Assembly: GCA_039881045.1 (NCBI GenBank)
Contig: JAYWVB010000064.1
Span: forward strand, 62,001-126,000
From: Chaetomium olivaceum
Taxonomy: Eukaryota; Ascomycota; Sordariomycetes; Sordariales; Chaetomiaceae
DNA length: 64,000 nucleotides
Direction: 5' to 3'
The notes beneath the pieces were generated by a model. That model ran no database searches. It was not told the DNA's origin and saw only the letters and a program-made list of their open reading frames with translations. Shown here piece by piece: positions 1-10,790 of this stretch (position 1 is its first letter; each line of letters starts with the position of its first letter). Position numbers and translations under genes: made by a program.

Positions 1-460
1 ATCTTTGAGCCCGAAAACACCCTTTCCCTGCCCTACCGAGCAAACCTGTCCTGAGTGATGGTTGGGAAAGATTTGTACCAGTACTGTAAAACACCTAACA
101 TAGAGAGCATTATACCCGGAATCGATTGACTTACAAGCTTAGAAGCACCGTGGACAGGTCCGTCATTGTTGTTGGTGGAACGTCTTTGTCTCTTATATTG
201 CATTGACTCTTTGGTGATGTTAACCAACAGAACAACATCGTGACATCCATAACCACTTCGCGCCTCAAACAATTGGATTGTTCCATAGCCGACAAACCTG
301 AAAAGTGATATAAACCTACAGCGGTTATCGTGTTTCGATTCTCACTTCCTCCTCACGATCACCCGGGAACGAGTTCAACAGCCTGCAAGCACAGAAACGG
401 AGAACACAAGAAAGACCAATTTACCTCACTTACTACCTTACACCAACGACGTCACTCACC
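1..460. other. Upstream region of the LPMO gene; no gene seen
   Basis: No recognisable coding sequence. The last 120 bases are pyrimidine-rich and C/A-rich, typical of a fungal promoter and 5' leader. The ATG at 461 sits in a good initiation context (TCACCATGG). Confidence 0.5.
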
Positions 461-1495
461 ATGGCGTCCCTCAACCTCTTACTGGCGGCATCTATGGCCG
501 CCCTCCCCATCAGCGCACACATGCTCATGAATCTCCCCATCCCCTTCTCCCCGGACCAGGTCATGACCTGGCCGGTCGAAGCCCCGGGCGGTCGCTACCC
601 ATACCCCTGCCAGGGCTGGACCGACGTTGCTCACCGCACCGTCGTCGGGGCCGGCTCGACCACGCTGGTCAACTTCACGGGCTCGGCCCCGCACGGCGGC
701 GGTTCGTGCCAGTTCGGCATCAACTACCAGGGTCTACCCGCATACACGGCTGAACCTGACGACTGGCGCACCATCTACACCATCATCGGCGGCTGCCCAG
801 CCGAGATCAAGTCCACGCCTGGCAACCTCGAGGAGGACCCCTACTTCCGCGGCTACGGCGACCGCCAGATCCCCGACGGCGTCCACTGCGGCGACGACAA
901 GGGTGTTGACTGCATCCGCCAGTTCGAGATCCCCATCCCCAAGGACCTGCCTAACGGCGACGCCACCTTCGCCTGGACCTGGTACAACCGCATCACCCAA
1001 AACGAGCTCTACATGCTGTGCGCCCCGATCACCGTGACCGGCGGCGTTGAGGATAAGGCCGCGGGTGAGAAGTTTGTCGACGAGCTGCCGGTGATGTTCC
1101 TGGCCAATATCCCTGGCTTCACCAACTGCACGACCAGCCGGATGGGTGATCAGGGTGTGTTCAACATCCCGAACCCCGGCCGCTACGGCGTGCAGCTGAT
1201 CGAACCGGACCCGAACGCCGCGGGTGACTGCCCTGTTGCACCGCCGGCCCAGTTTGATGCCCCGAGTGGTAGCCCCAACCCCACTGTTTCTGCGCCGGCT
1301 TCTTCTCCCGGCAACGGCACGGCGCCCTCGCCCACCAACAAGCCCGCTTCCTCGGGCATGAGCTTCCCGGTCACCAACAACGGGACGAGGCGCGCCTCGA
1401 CCACGTTTGTCACTGTCACCGGCGGTATGTCCACGGTTACGGAGACTGTCATCCAGACGGCTGGTACCCAGACCCCGGCTGCGTGTAATTCGTAA
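461..1495 (+). CDS. AA11-type lytic polysaccharide monooxygenase (secreted, chitin-active)
   Basis: Intronless gene for a 344-residue secreted copper enzyme. A signal peptide of 19 residues ends in ...LPISA, leaving His20 as the mature N-terminal residue, which forms half of the copper 'histidine brace'. The second brace histidine is H78 in the motif APHGGGSCQ, characteristic of family AA11. The block FAWTWYNR (170-177) followed by NELYMLCAPITVTG holds the expected axial tyrosine candidates (Y175 or Y184). Many cysteines suggest several disulfides. From about residue 245 a Ser/Thr/Pro/Gly-rich tail follows without a visible chitin-binding module or a clear GPI signal. Characterised AA11 members cleave chitin oxidatively outside the cell. 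The reading frame is clean, unlike the neighbouring genes. Confidence 0.93.
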   Translation: MASLNLLLAASMAALPISAHMLMNLPIPFSPDQVMTWPVEAPGGRYPYPCQGWTDVAHRTVVGAGSTTLVNFTGSAPHGGGSCQFGINYQGLPAYTAEPDDWRTIYTIIGGCPAEIKSTPGNLEEDPYFRGYGDRQIPDGVHCGDDKGVDCIRQFEIPIPKDLPNGDATFAWTWYNRITQNELYMLCAPITVTGGVEDKAAGEKFVDELPVMFLANIPGFTNCTTSRMGDQGVFNIPNPGRYGVQLIEPDPNAAGDCPVAPPAQFDAPSGSPNPTVSAPASSPGNGTAPSPTNKPASSGMSFPVTNNGTRRASTTFVTVTGGMSTVTETVIQTAGTQTPAACNS

Positions 1496-1901
1496 GCTTT
1501 CGTTGGTGGTGAGTAGCTTGATGGTGACGGGCAGACAAATCATACCTTACTTATCCTGGGATGTATTATTCACTCACATAACCCATATTTGGTAAACGTT
1601 TCTCTACAGTCCCTTGGCCACTGTGGTTCCTTCCCTTTTGTCTCAACTTACTAGTTAGTTAACGAATATCTGGAGCGCGATTTCAAAAGCAGGAGATCTT
1701 GTTTCCCACCGTGGTTCTCAATGAATCTAGTTGCTTCGTTCATCACTCTTCCAGGCTTTTGGCCGTTTTGATAACTGCTAGCTGCGGCATGCCTGTGTTC
1801 ATATCCCTAACTTCTACTCTGATCTAAGGATATCCAGGCTCGACTAAAGGCACATACATTTCATGTCGTTCACGGCTTTTGTGCATAAAGTCAGTATGCA
1901 T
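1496..1901. other. Intergenic, no feature seen
   Basis: About 400 bases of 3' flank between the LPMO stop and the end of the degenerate amidase gene; AT-richer than the gene, no coding signal recognised. Confidence 0.5.
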
Positions 1902-2870
1902 CTAACGCCTTCCGGTAACATCTTGATCCCGACTGGGTGCAACATGTTGGTCATTACCCTCGTTAGGATGAAATGGCGTCGTCCCGGTCAACACTTCGAT
2001 CGGCCACTGGGCCTCGGTCAAAGCCTCAACAGCCAACTCAAGAAGCTGTTCATCACTGCCGCGTGGGCCCGCCAAGGAGGCCACGATGGGGGCGTATTCC
2101 GTTCTTCCCGTGACGCGTGACTCGTACGGATTCTGGCCGACTGTGTGTCTTTTGTTAATGTTATTACTACTCATAGACTAGAGGCAGACAAGCTTGAAGT
2201 AAGTAGATGACTTACTCGGGATCACGAGTTGCGGCAGGCCGAGAACCGTGCAAAAGTCGACTGGGTCGTACGCGGACTCCGAGAACTCGCCGCTGTGCGC
2301 GTCATATCAGTTTTAACGCCCATATTAGGGAGGGGGGACGGGGAGAAAGGAGGCGCAAACCCTGGTGCGGGAACGGCGTCGCGATAATTGGCTCCTGGTC
2401 GCCCGAGGGGAAGGAGAATGATATTGTGCTTTGTGTCTGGTTTCAGGATATTGTCCCGGACCCAGGTGTGGTAGACCTCGAGCTCGGCGAGGCCTCGGTC
2501 CTTCTCATCTTGGGTGATATTGTTTGCCAGAGCCCTTCCATACTTGTCAGCTTGTCTATCATATTAAGAGATTGAATGGCTACCATCAAAAACGGGATTT
2601 GATGTGTACTCACCAGCGGCGAGTCATGAAAGGGCTCGTATATGGAGGGTATCCGAACTTTGTCTGAAAGTCGTCTCGAAACTTGTCGTAGGTATGGTAC
2701 CCCTCGTAGTATTTGGGCCAGTAGATGGACTTGATATTATTAGCCGTCTTGTACCTAGGACCTGCGTGAGGTAAATGACTGACCTTGCCCAGATACTCTT
2801 GCAACGTTGTCGATCTCATGTTCTTCGGCCCAGTCTTGGACCAGTGATCCTCAAACGAAAGGCTCAGTAT

Positions 2871-3111
2871 TGTTGGAAGTTGTGGCACTTGAAACACGGA
2901 AAACCTGGTTGCCGATGCGCTAATGTTAGATGGTTTCCAGGGGTTGAACAAGAGGCTATAAAAGGAGGTCAGGGCGGTGCCCGCCACGGAGGACGAAGAC
3001 AGAAAAACCTTCAATTGATGATTTCTGGGATGCTCCGAGGATCCCAACCCACTGTTGTAAGCTCCATCATCTGTGTGATAACCGTGGAATCGTGGCTGTT
3101 GGTTTCCAACA
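2871..3111. mobile_element. Solo LTR (241 bp), 5-bp target-site duplication AGTAT
   Basis: Starts TGTTGGAA and ends TTCCAACA, so it has TG...CA ends with short terminal inversion. It is flanked by AGTAT at 2866-2870 and 3112-3116. A diverged second copy lies at 31586-31829. It interrupts the amidase coding exon. Confidence 0.85.
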
Positions 3112-4439
3112 AGTATATCACAACCCAACCTCTGCTCAACCATCTCCAAAAATTGAAACACCATTTTCTGCTGGCTTTCATTTTTCATGGGGAATCAGTC
3201 GGTGGGGACAATGATATTTCCGGGTCGCTTGTAACTCTTTTTGGGGGTCGTATTGTTTACGGCATTGCCTGCGAGCCGCCGGTCACCAATTGGACCCGAC
3301 CCAAATTGAATGATCTTTCGGAGGTCGTAAGGACTCCGGGCGAGGACCCCGAGGGTGTCAAAAGCCCTATAACGTCAGCAACCTTCTAAGTCGGGAATCT
3401 TGAGGTGGAAACTCACGGGACGCTCGGCATGATCCCCTCAAGAGAAAACCGCGAATGGGTAGCTCGAAGACCCCAAAGACCGTAAGATGCTGCGGGCATT
3501 CTGATACCTCCAGTAGCTGCTTATTGTTAACACACAAGACAGGGTACTTGTGAAGAAAGAGAGCGCAAATCGTACTATCTGTCCCTAAAGCGATGTCCAC
3601 CCATGGGTAGCTCGCAACCGAAGCACCCGCACCACTTGAGCTTCCCGAGGGTCCTTGGTATTGGTCTCCGCGGGGGTTCCAAGGCGGAAAGTAATCGATG
3701 CATTTCTCGGGGGGGACCTCGGAACTAGCATATGCCCCAAGTTTTGTTTTCCCAAGGATGACGGCCCCTTGATGCACCAGATGTTTGACAAGTTCGGAGG
3801 TCTGAGTCTGTGGGCCATACAGCTTGGTATAAGACCTGCTTCCCATCGCCGTGTGGACGCCGGAGAGATGATAGTTGTCTTTAACGGTGACCCTAAGGCC
3901 GTTGAGGGGTTTCTCTCTGCTCGGAGGGTAGTGGAGTCTCGAGGGAACTGCCACTACAGGGTAAAGCCCCGAGTAAGCGCCAGCATTTAAAGGCTCCCAT
4001 CTACCAGCACGTCAGTTGGCAACTTAGACAAGAGCAGCAAAGGAGTACCTACTTGGGGTCTTCACTGTCTTCCGGCGACGGGGCCAGAGCAAGCGTGAAA
4101 GCGAGATTCTCGTCGGGATATAACCTCCAAGCGCGGTGAAGGGTATTGCCCCTCACAAAGTAAGGGCCATCGGGGAGTTTGCTCGCTTGAGCCATAACAA
4201 AGATTAGGCTAGAGGACTTCTCTCCGAGAAATCGTGTCAATGACTCGTGTAGGGTTGGTTTCGGGGTTTTGGAACCGTCCGAGCGGGCGATAAGCAATCC
4301 TCCCTGGGCGAAAGCAGGCTGGAAGACATCGTCGGCTTTATCGAACGTGGATAAAACGGACTGTAGGCCATCTGCCGTCCAGGTCAAGCCTTGTGTGTTG
4401 AAGGCGACAGCCGGTGTAATCGTGGAGCCAATGTCGCAT

Positions 4440-5617
4440 TCGACAGGAAGAGTCCACTAAAGTTGCCGTCAGAAAACAGAAAAGTTATTAAGAGGGTGTG
4501 GGGCACCAGCCCCGTCAGACCGACGGAGTCTGCCAGGTTCCTGGGAGTCTGGCTGGACCGGAAGCTCAACTGGAAAGCCCACCTTGCGGCGGTGGAAAAG
4601 AAAATGAAGACCCAGAGCTACGCATTGTCGAGAATAGCGGCGAAAACGTGGGGACCAGGGCTAGCCAAAGCGCGAGAAGTGTACACAAAGTGCATCCGGT
4701 CAGCGCTGGCCTATGGCGCATCGTCGTTCCACATCCCCACGGACGTGGAAGGCGAGCCGGTAAGGAAAGGCATCACCGGGGCCCTCGGGAAGGTCCAGAA
4801 CAAAAGCTTGCGGATTGTGGCGGGAGCCTTCAAAGCCACTCCCATTCGCAACCTCGAGACGGAGACGTGGGTGCCACCGTTAGACCTGTATTTCAACAAA
4901 CGGCTTGCAGACTTTGAAACCAGACTCCAGCGAACCGACCTGGACGACGGCCAGGGCGGCAAGAGGACCACAGGGGGGATCATTCTCACTGCCTGTCGCA
5001 AGATACAGCAGAGGCTCCGCCCGAGGAGCGGCAACAGGGGCCGGCGGCGAACCGTGGGACTGCAGGAGCCCACGGCAGTGGAGAAAGCCGCGAGCACGAT
5101 CGCGCGCTGGACGGGGGGAGCCGCAGACACGGACAGTGTGGTAGAGGACGCCTGGAGAGCGAGGTGGCTGAAGGAAGGAGACGGCAGAGCAGTCATCAGA
5201 CCGGCGGACGACCTTGACCATCAGCGGGAGACGCTGTTCCGGGACGAAACCCTAAGACGACACGACGGCCTGAGCAAGGCGAAGAGCTCTCTGCTGGTCC
5301 AGATCCGGACAGGGGCAGTAGGCCTACGGGACTTTCTGTTTACACGGGGAGTCCCAGAGGTCCTAACGCCCGCCTGCCAGTGCGGCGAGGGACGGGAGAC
5401 TGCCGAACACCTGGTGGTGTGGTGTTTGGCTCCACCGCTGACTCGAAGATGGGAGAGAACTGATATTCGAACGCGACGGGACTTTTACTCTGTTCTACAC
5501 GGTATTGATCCTACATCGGCACGGCTCGCGGGGAGGGTCCTGGAATGGCTAATGGACTCAGGGAGGCTGATGATGTTCAGTTTGGCCAGGAGGCTTGAGC
5601 TGGAAGCGGCGGCCTAG
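4440..5617 (+). pseudogene. LINE reverse transcriptase, C-terminal fragment
   Basis: Open frame of about 390 residues that begins inside a non-LTR (Tad/I-clade) polymerase and lacks the upstream endonuclease and catalytic RT core. The thumb-like block FLGVWLDRKLNWKAHL and later SYALSRIAAKTWG are typical of fungal Tad elements. Near the end CQCGEGRETAEHLVVWC gives the usual CxC...H...C zinc-binding signature of such ORF2 tails. The frame is undamaged, so the copy is fairly young, but it cannot be autonomous. The stop lies inside the tandem 50-bp repeats. Confidence 0.85.
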
Positions 5618-5735
5618 CACGCACCTCCCTCGGAGGCCAGGAGGCTTGAGCTGGAAGCGGCGGCCTAGCACGCCCTCCCTCGGAGGCCAGGAGGCTTGAG
5701 CTGGAAGCGGCGGCCTAGCACGCACCTCCCTCGGA
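5584..5735 (+). repeat. Three tandem 50/51-bp units at the LINE stop codon
   Basis: Units at 5584-5634, 5635-5684 and 5685-5735, each starting GGCCAGGAGGCTTGAGCTGG. They cover the last LINE codons, the stop and the start of the 3' untranslated region. Unit 2 has a single-base deletion; a partial fourth unit follows. Confidence 0.9.
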
Positions 5736-6237
5736 GGCCAGGAGGCCTCCTCTCTTTGTATACGCAGGCTCACGCACATGTACTTTCCTTAACTGTCGTC
5801 GGTATAGGTTTTTCATCCGGCCCGCGAGGGCGCGGTTTTCCTGTACATTAAATAGCTGAGGGTCCGGCACGCCTTAGGGCATAGCGGAGTATGAATAATA
5901 ATAATAATTTGATTTGTTCGGAACGCTGGTCAATGTCGCATGAGGGAGGAGATGGCTCAAGAACAACAAAGTGATGCCGCGGATCCTACGATCGCGGTAT
6001 CGATACGCCTACGCGCGTGGCCCTTTGGTCAGAGGGCCGCGGTCACAGCTGCCGCGAAAGAAAGGTCACTTCTGCAAGTGTTGAAAGAAAAGAGTGAGAA
6101 TTGTCTGCCCCTGACCCCTGAGAGAGCCGGTGCCTCTGACTAAATACAAAGACGCCCCATGCGAAAGAAATGCCACGCGATAACGGAAAATTAAAGACCC
6201 TGCCCCCTGGTCACCGAGAGGCTCACGCCCCGGCTCA

Positions 6238-6307
6238 GCATCCTTTGCAGTGTACCTTCACCGAAGCTGAACCCTAACAGAATAGGATCCTAGAGAGGTT
6301 CGTCACA
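6238..6307 (-). repeat. Fragment of a dispersed LTR-like repeat
   Basis: About 70 bases, reverse orientation, ending GAGAGGTTCGTCACA. It matches the first part of the repeat at 15241 and the copy at 32887-33073. Only the terminal part survives here. Confidence 0.7.
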
Positions 6308-6340
6308 GACTACTTACCGCCGTAGTATCAACGACCTTAC

Positions 6341-6460
6341 TGTCACGGGTCGTGACAGTGTGAGGTTCATATGCGCAACTCCTGGTTCGACTAGACAGTT
6401 CGAACCACGGTCCCTCTTTTGAGGGTGTTACGCAGTGGTCAGTTGCGCCCGCCCGTGACA
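6341..6460 (+). mobile_element. Solo LTR of the TRIM family, TSD CTTAC
   Basis: 120-bp sequence starting TGTCACGGGTCGTGAC and ending CCGCCCGTGACA, flanked by CTTAC at 6336-6340 and 6461-6465. It is nearly identical to the two LTRs of the miniature retroelement at 12946-13416. Confidence 0.9.
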
Positions 6461-6480
6461 CTTACTATAATGATAGACTA

Positions 6481-7094
6481 TACCGCTATTGGCAAGAGGC
6501 TCTTCTTACGGTGTTATACGCAAGCTAGGAAGGATACTATTACAGAAAGGAATATCCGAAGTGGCTAGAAGGTATTAGGATTGTGGCTAGTCAACCTAGA
6601 CAAGCCCCTAATGAGCCGTCTACTATTGAACCCAACCAGCCAGTCAGCTAGCCAGTCGTCGGCTAATCAAGACTCCAAACCGCAGCCAGAAGGTCCACAG
6701 ATTGATATCAACAAACGTCCGTCTACAACGACTGCAAACAATAGACCCAGTGACCAGGATTCTTATCAAAAAGGTGGGTAAAAGCCTCGACAATACAGCC
6801 ATCAAGGTAGCTAGTCAGGAACAGAAGATCCGGGTATTGGAAGCTGAGGTAGATAGATTAAGGCCGACAAAAAGGAGGAAGGTTAGGTTGGATCTCAACA
6901 CCCGGTTTGCCCAGATTGAACAGATCATGCAGGCTAAAAAGGCACTTGCGAAGCAGCTGGAAGCCTCAGAAAAAGCGTATGGATATATATTTGAAGATAT
7001 GTGCCCGGAATGGTCGATCTTCGACCCTCCTGTAGATACAGAAGGGAGGGGACAGATGGGGAAAATTGATCCATTGGTGGGTGCACGGACTTGA
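6481..7094 (+). pseudogene. Pogo/Fot1-type transposase, C-terminal remnant
   Basis: Two overlapping frames carry the tail typical of fungal pogo transposases: KPLMSRLLLNPTSQSASQ, then after a frame change a coiled-coil-like helix (EQKIRVLEAEVDRLRP) and KKRKV-like basic residues (PTKRRKVRLDLNTRF). The DNA-binding domain and the DDE core are missing. No terminal repeats were recognised around it. Confidence 0.6.
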
Positions 7095-7518
7095 TCGGTG
7101 CACAGCAATTTTCGCTGCAAAGCAACTCCGTCACTAACAATTTTGAAGTCGAGGTCTTTGGACCCTAACAAGACGATTGCGATTTATTGCTCAGCAACGA
7201 ATCGTGTCACCGGCGTCATTTTGTTTTCATTCAATTTGCAAAATTCAGGCGAGTCGAGCGAGATATTTTCCATGATAGTAGCGAATGAACCGCAGTACTG
7301 ATATGATGAGACTTAGTGGTACGCCTCCTGCCGGTTTTTGAGCTGCTAGTGCCGGGGTTCAACATGTACTCCAGCGGTCTCCAGTAATAGCAATCTCCAA
7401 GTATCCTACCGCTCATGAACGTTAACAGGGCTCCGTGAAGACGCGTTTGACCGCGTTCTTACAAGCCTGTGAGCGTCAGCCAAGATCTACAATATAAAAA
7501 TTCTTTTGCCCCATTAAT

Positions 7519-10048
7519 ATGTCTTCTTCCTTCTTACTTCTCTCAACAGACAAGCGAGATCGCATCCAGTTCTTTCTCGACTCACTTGAGCCCACTCCAC
7601 CGAACGCGAGCGAAATGTCACAGGACAGCCTGCGGTCATCCGGCCTCTCTGAGTCGCTGCTCTCCGATCCCCTTGACCCTCCCTCGAGCGAGACCGGTAC
7701 CATTCTGTCCTCCGAGCCTCCGCAACGTCCTCAGCCATGGGATGACGTCCCTCAAACCTACGAAGTCGGCGATGGTGGTGTGCATCTCATGCCAAGGATG
7801 GGCATCACAAGGGGTTGGTTCTGGGATTACGGATTCAAAGTTCGCAGGAAAGAAGACAACCCCAAGGCCATCCGTTGGCTTTTGCAAGATCTGCTCCTGT
7901 GCGAAGAGACCACCGAGAATTCCATATACCCTCCTTGCCTCGAACCCCGAAAACATCTACAGGCACCTTGCAGTTCAATACAAGATCTTCTCAGAAGACC
8001 CTAGCCAAGCCGACAAGTATAAAAACGAGAAACCGGCCCCCGCCATCAGTCCTCGATCGATCCATTCACGAAGAAACGAAAAGCCGACACAGCTTTTGAG
8101 CAAGATCAGATTGCTCGGTTCGATAAGGTGAAGTTCCGACGGCTCATTGTCAACTGGCTTGTCGAAACCAACTTGCCCTTCACCGCAGCCACCAGCCCAG
8201 CCATTCAAGCTGCCTTCCACTACGCCAATCCTCAAGTGGCGACCCAACAAGCGATGCCAGACCCTCGAGCGGTCAGGAAACAGATCTTGAGCGACTTTCA
8301 CAAGTACAAGGTCGTGTGACGGAGGCATTGGCACGGAGTCCTGGGCAGGTCCACGTTGCTTTGATGGATGGACCTCTCGTAACCGTCACGGTTTTTTGGC
8401 CATCAGCTCAGTTTCTTGATGAGAAGTTTGAGCCGAGGAAGATCCTTCTCGATCTGCCTCATGTGGAAGGGAATCACCTGGTGTCAATATGGCTGCGCAC
8501 GTCGAGGAGGTCCTCCAGCAGTTTGGTATCACAACTACGTCGACTCAACTCGGCTACTTCACGGTTGACAACGCTTCCAACAACGATACGGCACTGGAAG
8601 AACTCGCGGCCCTTAAGGGACTTGAAGCTCGTGACGCCCCGAAGATCCGAATTCGTTGCTTCGGCCACATCTCAATTGGTCACTCGTTCCCTGTTGTACC
8701 CCAAAGAGCACAACTCCCTGAGGATATCGACGAAGACGACTTCGATAGCTGGAGGAGGTCTGGGCCAATTAGCCGCCTACATAACCTCGTGGTCTGGATA
8801 CACCGCTCCAGTTGGCAACTGACTTCCTACGCAACCTCCAGAAAGAGGCCGGCCGTACGAAGACTCTTGACGTGGTCGTTGACAACGCGACATGGTGGCT
8901 TTCCCAATTCTACATGATGAGCGGGCACTCGAGCTGCAGCCGTTTATTGAGGAACTTGTTGGTGAGGCCAGCTCACAGTTTGCAACCGGGCGATCTCAGT
9001 CACAGCGGCAGAGAGGCCCGCTCGCGGAGCTCCATGTGTTTGGCAAGAAACCTACTTGTCTTGTGGACGATAACTCCTGACCAAGGATGACTGGAGCGCG
9101 ATTCAATGGTTCTGCGCGATCCTGGAACACTTTGAGAAACGTCTCAAGATGTTGGAAGGGGATAACCAGCTCCGAGTTCGCCGGGGGGGCAGGACGACCC
9201 GACTCAGTGGCATTTGGGAGGTCTTCTCAGCGTTTGATCAGCTTCTTCACAAGCTTGAGGATGCTAAGGTTGAGGCAAAGTGTCGCCCAGCGCCGAGTTA
9301 TTATCAAGGATGTGTCAACGCTGCTTGGGACAAACTTGATCAATACTGGTTCAAGATCGCCGAATCGCCTATTTACTACGCCGCCACCGTCCTCCACCCC
9401 GGATTTGGTCTCACCGGCGCCCTCCAGGATCAGCCAGAAAAAGGCCTTTCACCATCAAGGCCATGGCCGCCAAGAAGAGAGGGTGTGAGTGGGCAGCTGA
9501 GGTAGAGAAGATGGTGCGTGGTCTCTGGGAACAACAATATCGAGATCTTGACCCTGATCCTCGATGGGGCGTGTTACCTCCAGTCTCTCCAGATATGGAC
9601 CACTCGGATCTCGATGAGGAAGAGCGAGCCATCCACCGCAAACGCAACCTCAGCAATCAGCAGCGAGCCATCGACTACACAAGCGGTCGATGAACTGGAT
9701 CGTTGGCTTCTCTCAGTGGAGGGGAGATACCTTTCTCCCAAGGCCGACCCGATCAAGTACTAGGTGGACCGTCGGTTCGAATATCCCCGATTGGCAAAGA
9801 TGGCCTTTGACGTGCTCAACGTCCCTGCGATGGCAGCTGAGTGTGAGAGAATATTCTCAGCTGCTGGCTGCATGGTCACGCCACGACGGACACGCCTCGG
9901 AACTGACGTGATCTCTGCCGCTCAAACGATCAGATCGTGGGTGAAGGCCGGATTGATGGATGACTATGATGGAACCACCCTCCGAGATGTAGGCATTGAG
10001 GCGCTTGAGGATGGAATATCCTGGCAAACTGAAGGTGAAATAGCATGA
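7519..10048 (+). pseudogene. hAT-family transposase, multiply frameshifted
   Basis: Pieces in all three frames follow the hAT order. First is a BED-like zinc finger region (CKICSCAKRPPRIPYTLL, near 7890). Next comes VKFRRLIVNWLVETNLPFT (about 8130), then the DDE-core motif TVDNASNNDTALEEL (about 8560) followed by IRIRCFGHI. A second core segment is DNATWWLSQF (about 8880). The C-terminal dimerisation domain is LDRWLLSVEG... to FDVLNVPAMAAECERIFSAA (about 9690-9860). At least five frameshifts make it non-coding. hAT transposases cut and paste DNA with 8-bp duplications; no convincing terminal repeats or duplication were found. Confidence 0.85.
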
Positions 10049-10790
10049 GGTGGCCGACTCGTGGATAGGTAGAAGTATGTTAGAAATCGTGGGTCCTGTC
10101 ATCGGAACATCCTTACCCGCCCAAGCCTTGGAATCTACCTAAATAGAATCTACATTGATAGAATAGCTTCCTATTCTATCAACTCTACCGCGGGTCGGCT
10201 GACTAATGCATCTATTCTATCTACTTTGGGGTCGCCGTGGGTAAGTGGATAGATGCAGAACCCTGCCTGGAAGGACCGGACAGCGACGAGATCGAGACGC
10301 GTCTGGCGGAGTGGTGCGGCTGACTTCAGTCCAAAGCGAGCAATGTCGAAATCCGATGGTATGTGCCCATTTGCCCCATCGGACATCAACTGACCCCTTG
10401 ACAGCGTTACAACATGAGGACGGAAGCCGTTTGCTGGAGAGGTAGCGCTGGCCTCAGATGGACCAGGTTCTGACGAGGGCTACGATGACGTGCAGAGGTT
10501 TGCGGTCGGGGCGAGAGGCAAGGGCCTCCCAGGTGCGGGGCAGTTTTGGAGGCCACTCTCAAGTTTCTCAGGAAAGCCTGGATTATCCATCAAATAGAGT
10601 GCAATATTCCGTATATTCCGTAGAGTGTTGAAGATGGGGTGTGTTCACGGGCCAGTTTTGCCAAGCTGATCAGAAAGTTGAAACTAGTTAGGGGCTACGA
10701 CCTAAGCCGTTTCTCAGCAACAGACACTCTGCTATCAAGAAGTTAACCTCATACAAGATCATCTAGAGAACGACAATTCGATTATGCTAT
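10049..10790. other. No gene recognised
   Basis: About 740 bases, partly AT-rich. It contains repeated TCTATTCTATC-like words near 10160-10230 but no coding or terminal-repeat structure that can be supported. Confidence 0.4.

Larger units (their letters stand above)
4440..5930 (+). mobile_element. 5'-truncated Tad-like LINE insertion with 11-bp TSD
   Basis: Flanked by CAATGTCGCAT at 4429-4439 and 5931-5941. It has a reverse-transcriptase C-terminal coding part, a 3' untranslated region containing TAGGTTTTTCATCCGGCC, and an (AAT)n tail near 5892-5908. 5' truncation plus a target duplication is the normal product of target-primed reverse transcription. The tail is separated from the duplication by about 20 bases that partly resemble the 5' flank, so the duplication may be longer and diverged. 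A relative of the 3' end is at 22025-22641. Confidence 0.8.
1902..5977 (-). pseudogene. Amidase-signature enzyme, broken by a solo LTR and a LINE
   Basis: Reads on the minus strand in pieces. The N-terminal domain (5977-5942, then 4439-4049) is followed by the amidase-signature region (about 3954-3530) with VTVKDNYHLSG carrying the triad lysine and GPSGSSSGAG carrying the catalytic serines. The C-terminal part includes TTLQEYLGK, LPLGRPGANYRD (about 2400) and ESRVTGRTEYAP (about 2110). Introns look authentic, for example donor GTGAGT near 2625 and GTAAGT near 2215. Breaks: a solo LTR at 2871-3111 in the coding exon (removing it plus one 5-bp duplication restores the frame); a LINE at 4440-5930 in the exon (11-bp duplication); at least one frameshift near 2310; and a probable splice-junction TGG-to-TGA change near 2560. 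The 5' end beyond 5977 is not found. Family members hydrolyse amides; the substrate cannot be inferred. Confidence 0.85.

Noticed and set aside
479..1543. Long antisense and alternate-frame ORFs over the LPMO gene
   Set aside because: Shadows of a GC-rich coding sequence; no conserved motifs.
2775..3389. A 204-codon plus-strand ORF across the solo LTR
   Set aside because: Antisense to the amidase relic and LTR; no protein-like motifs.
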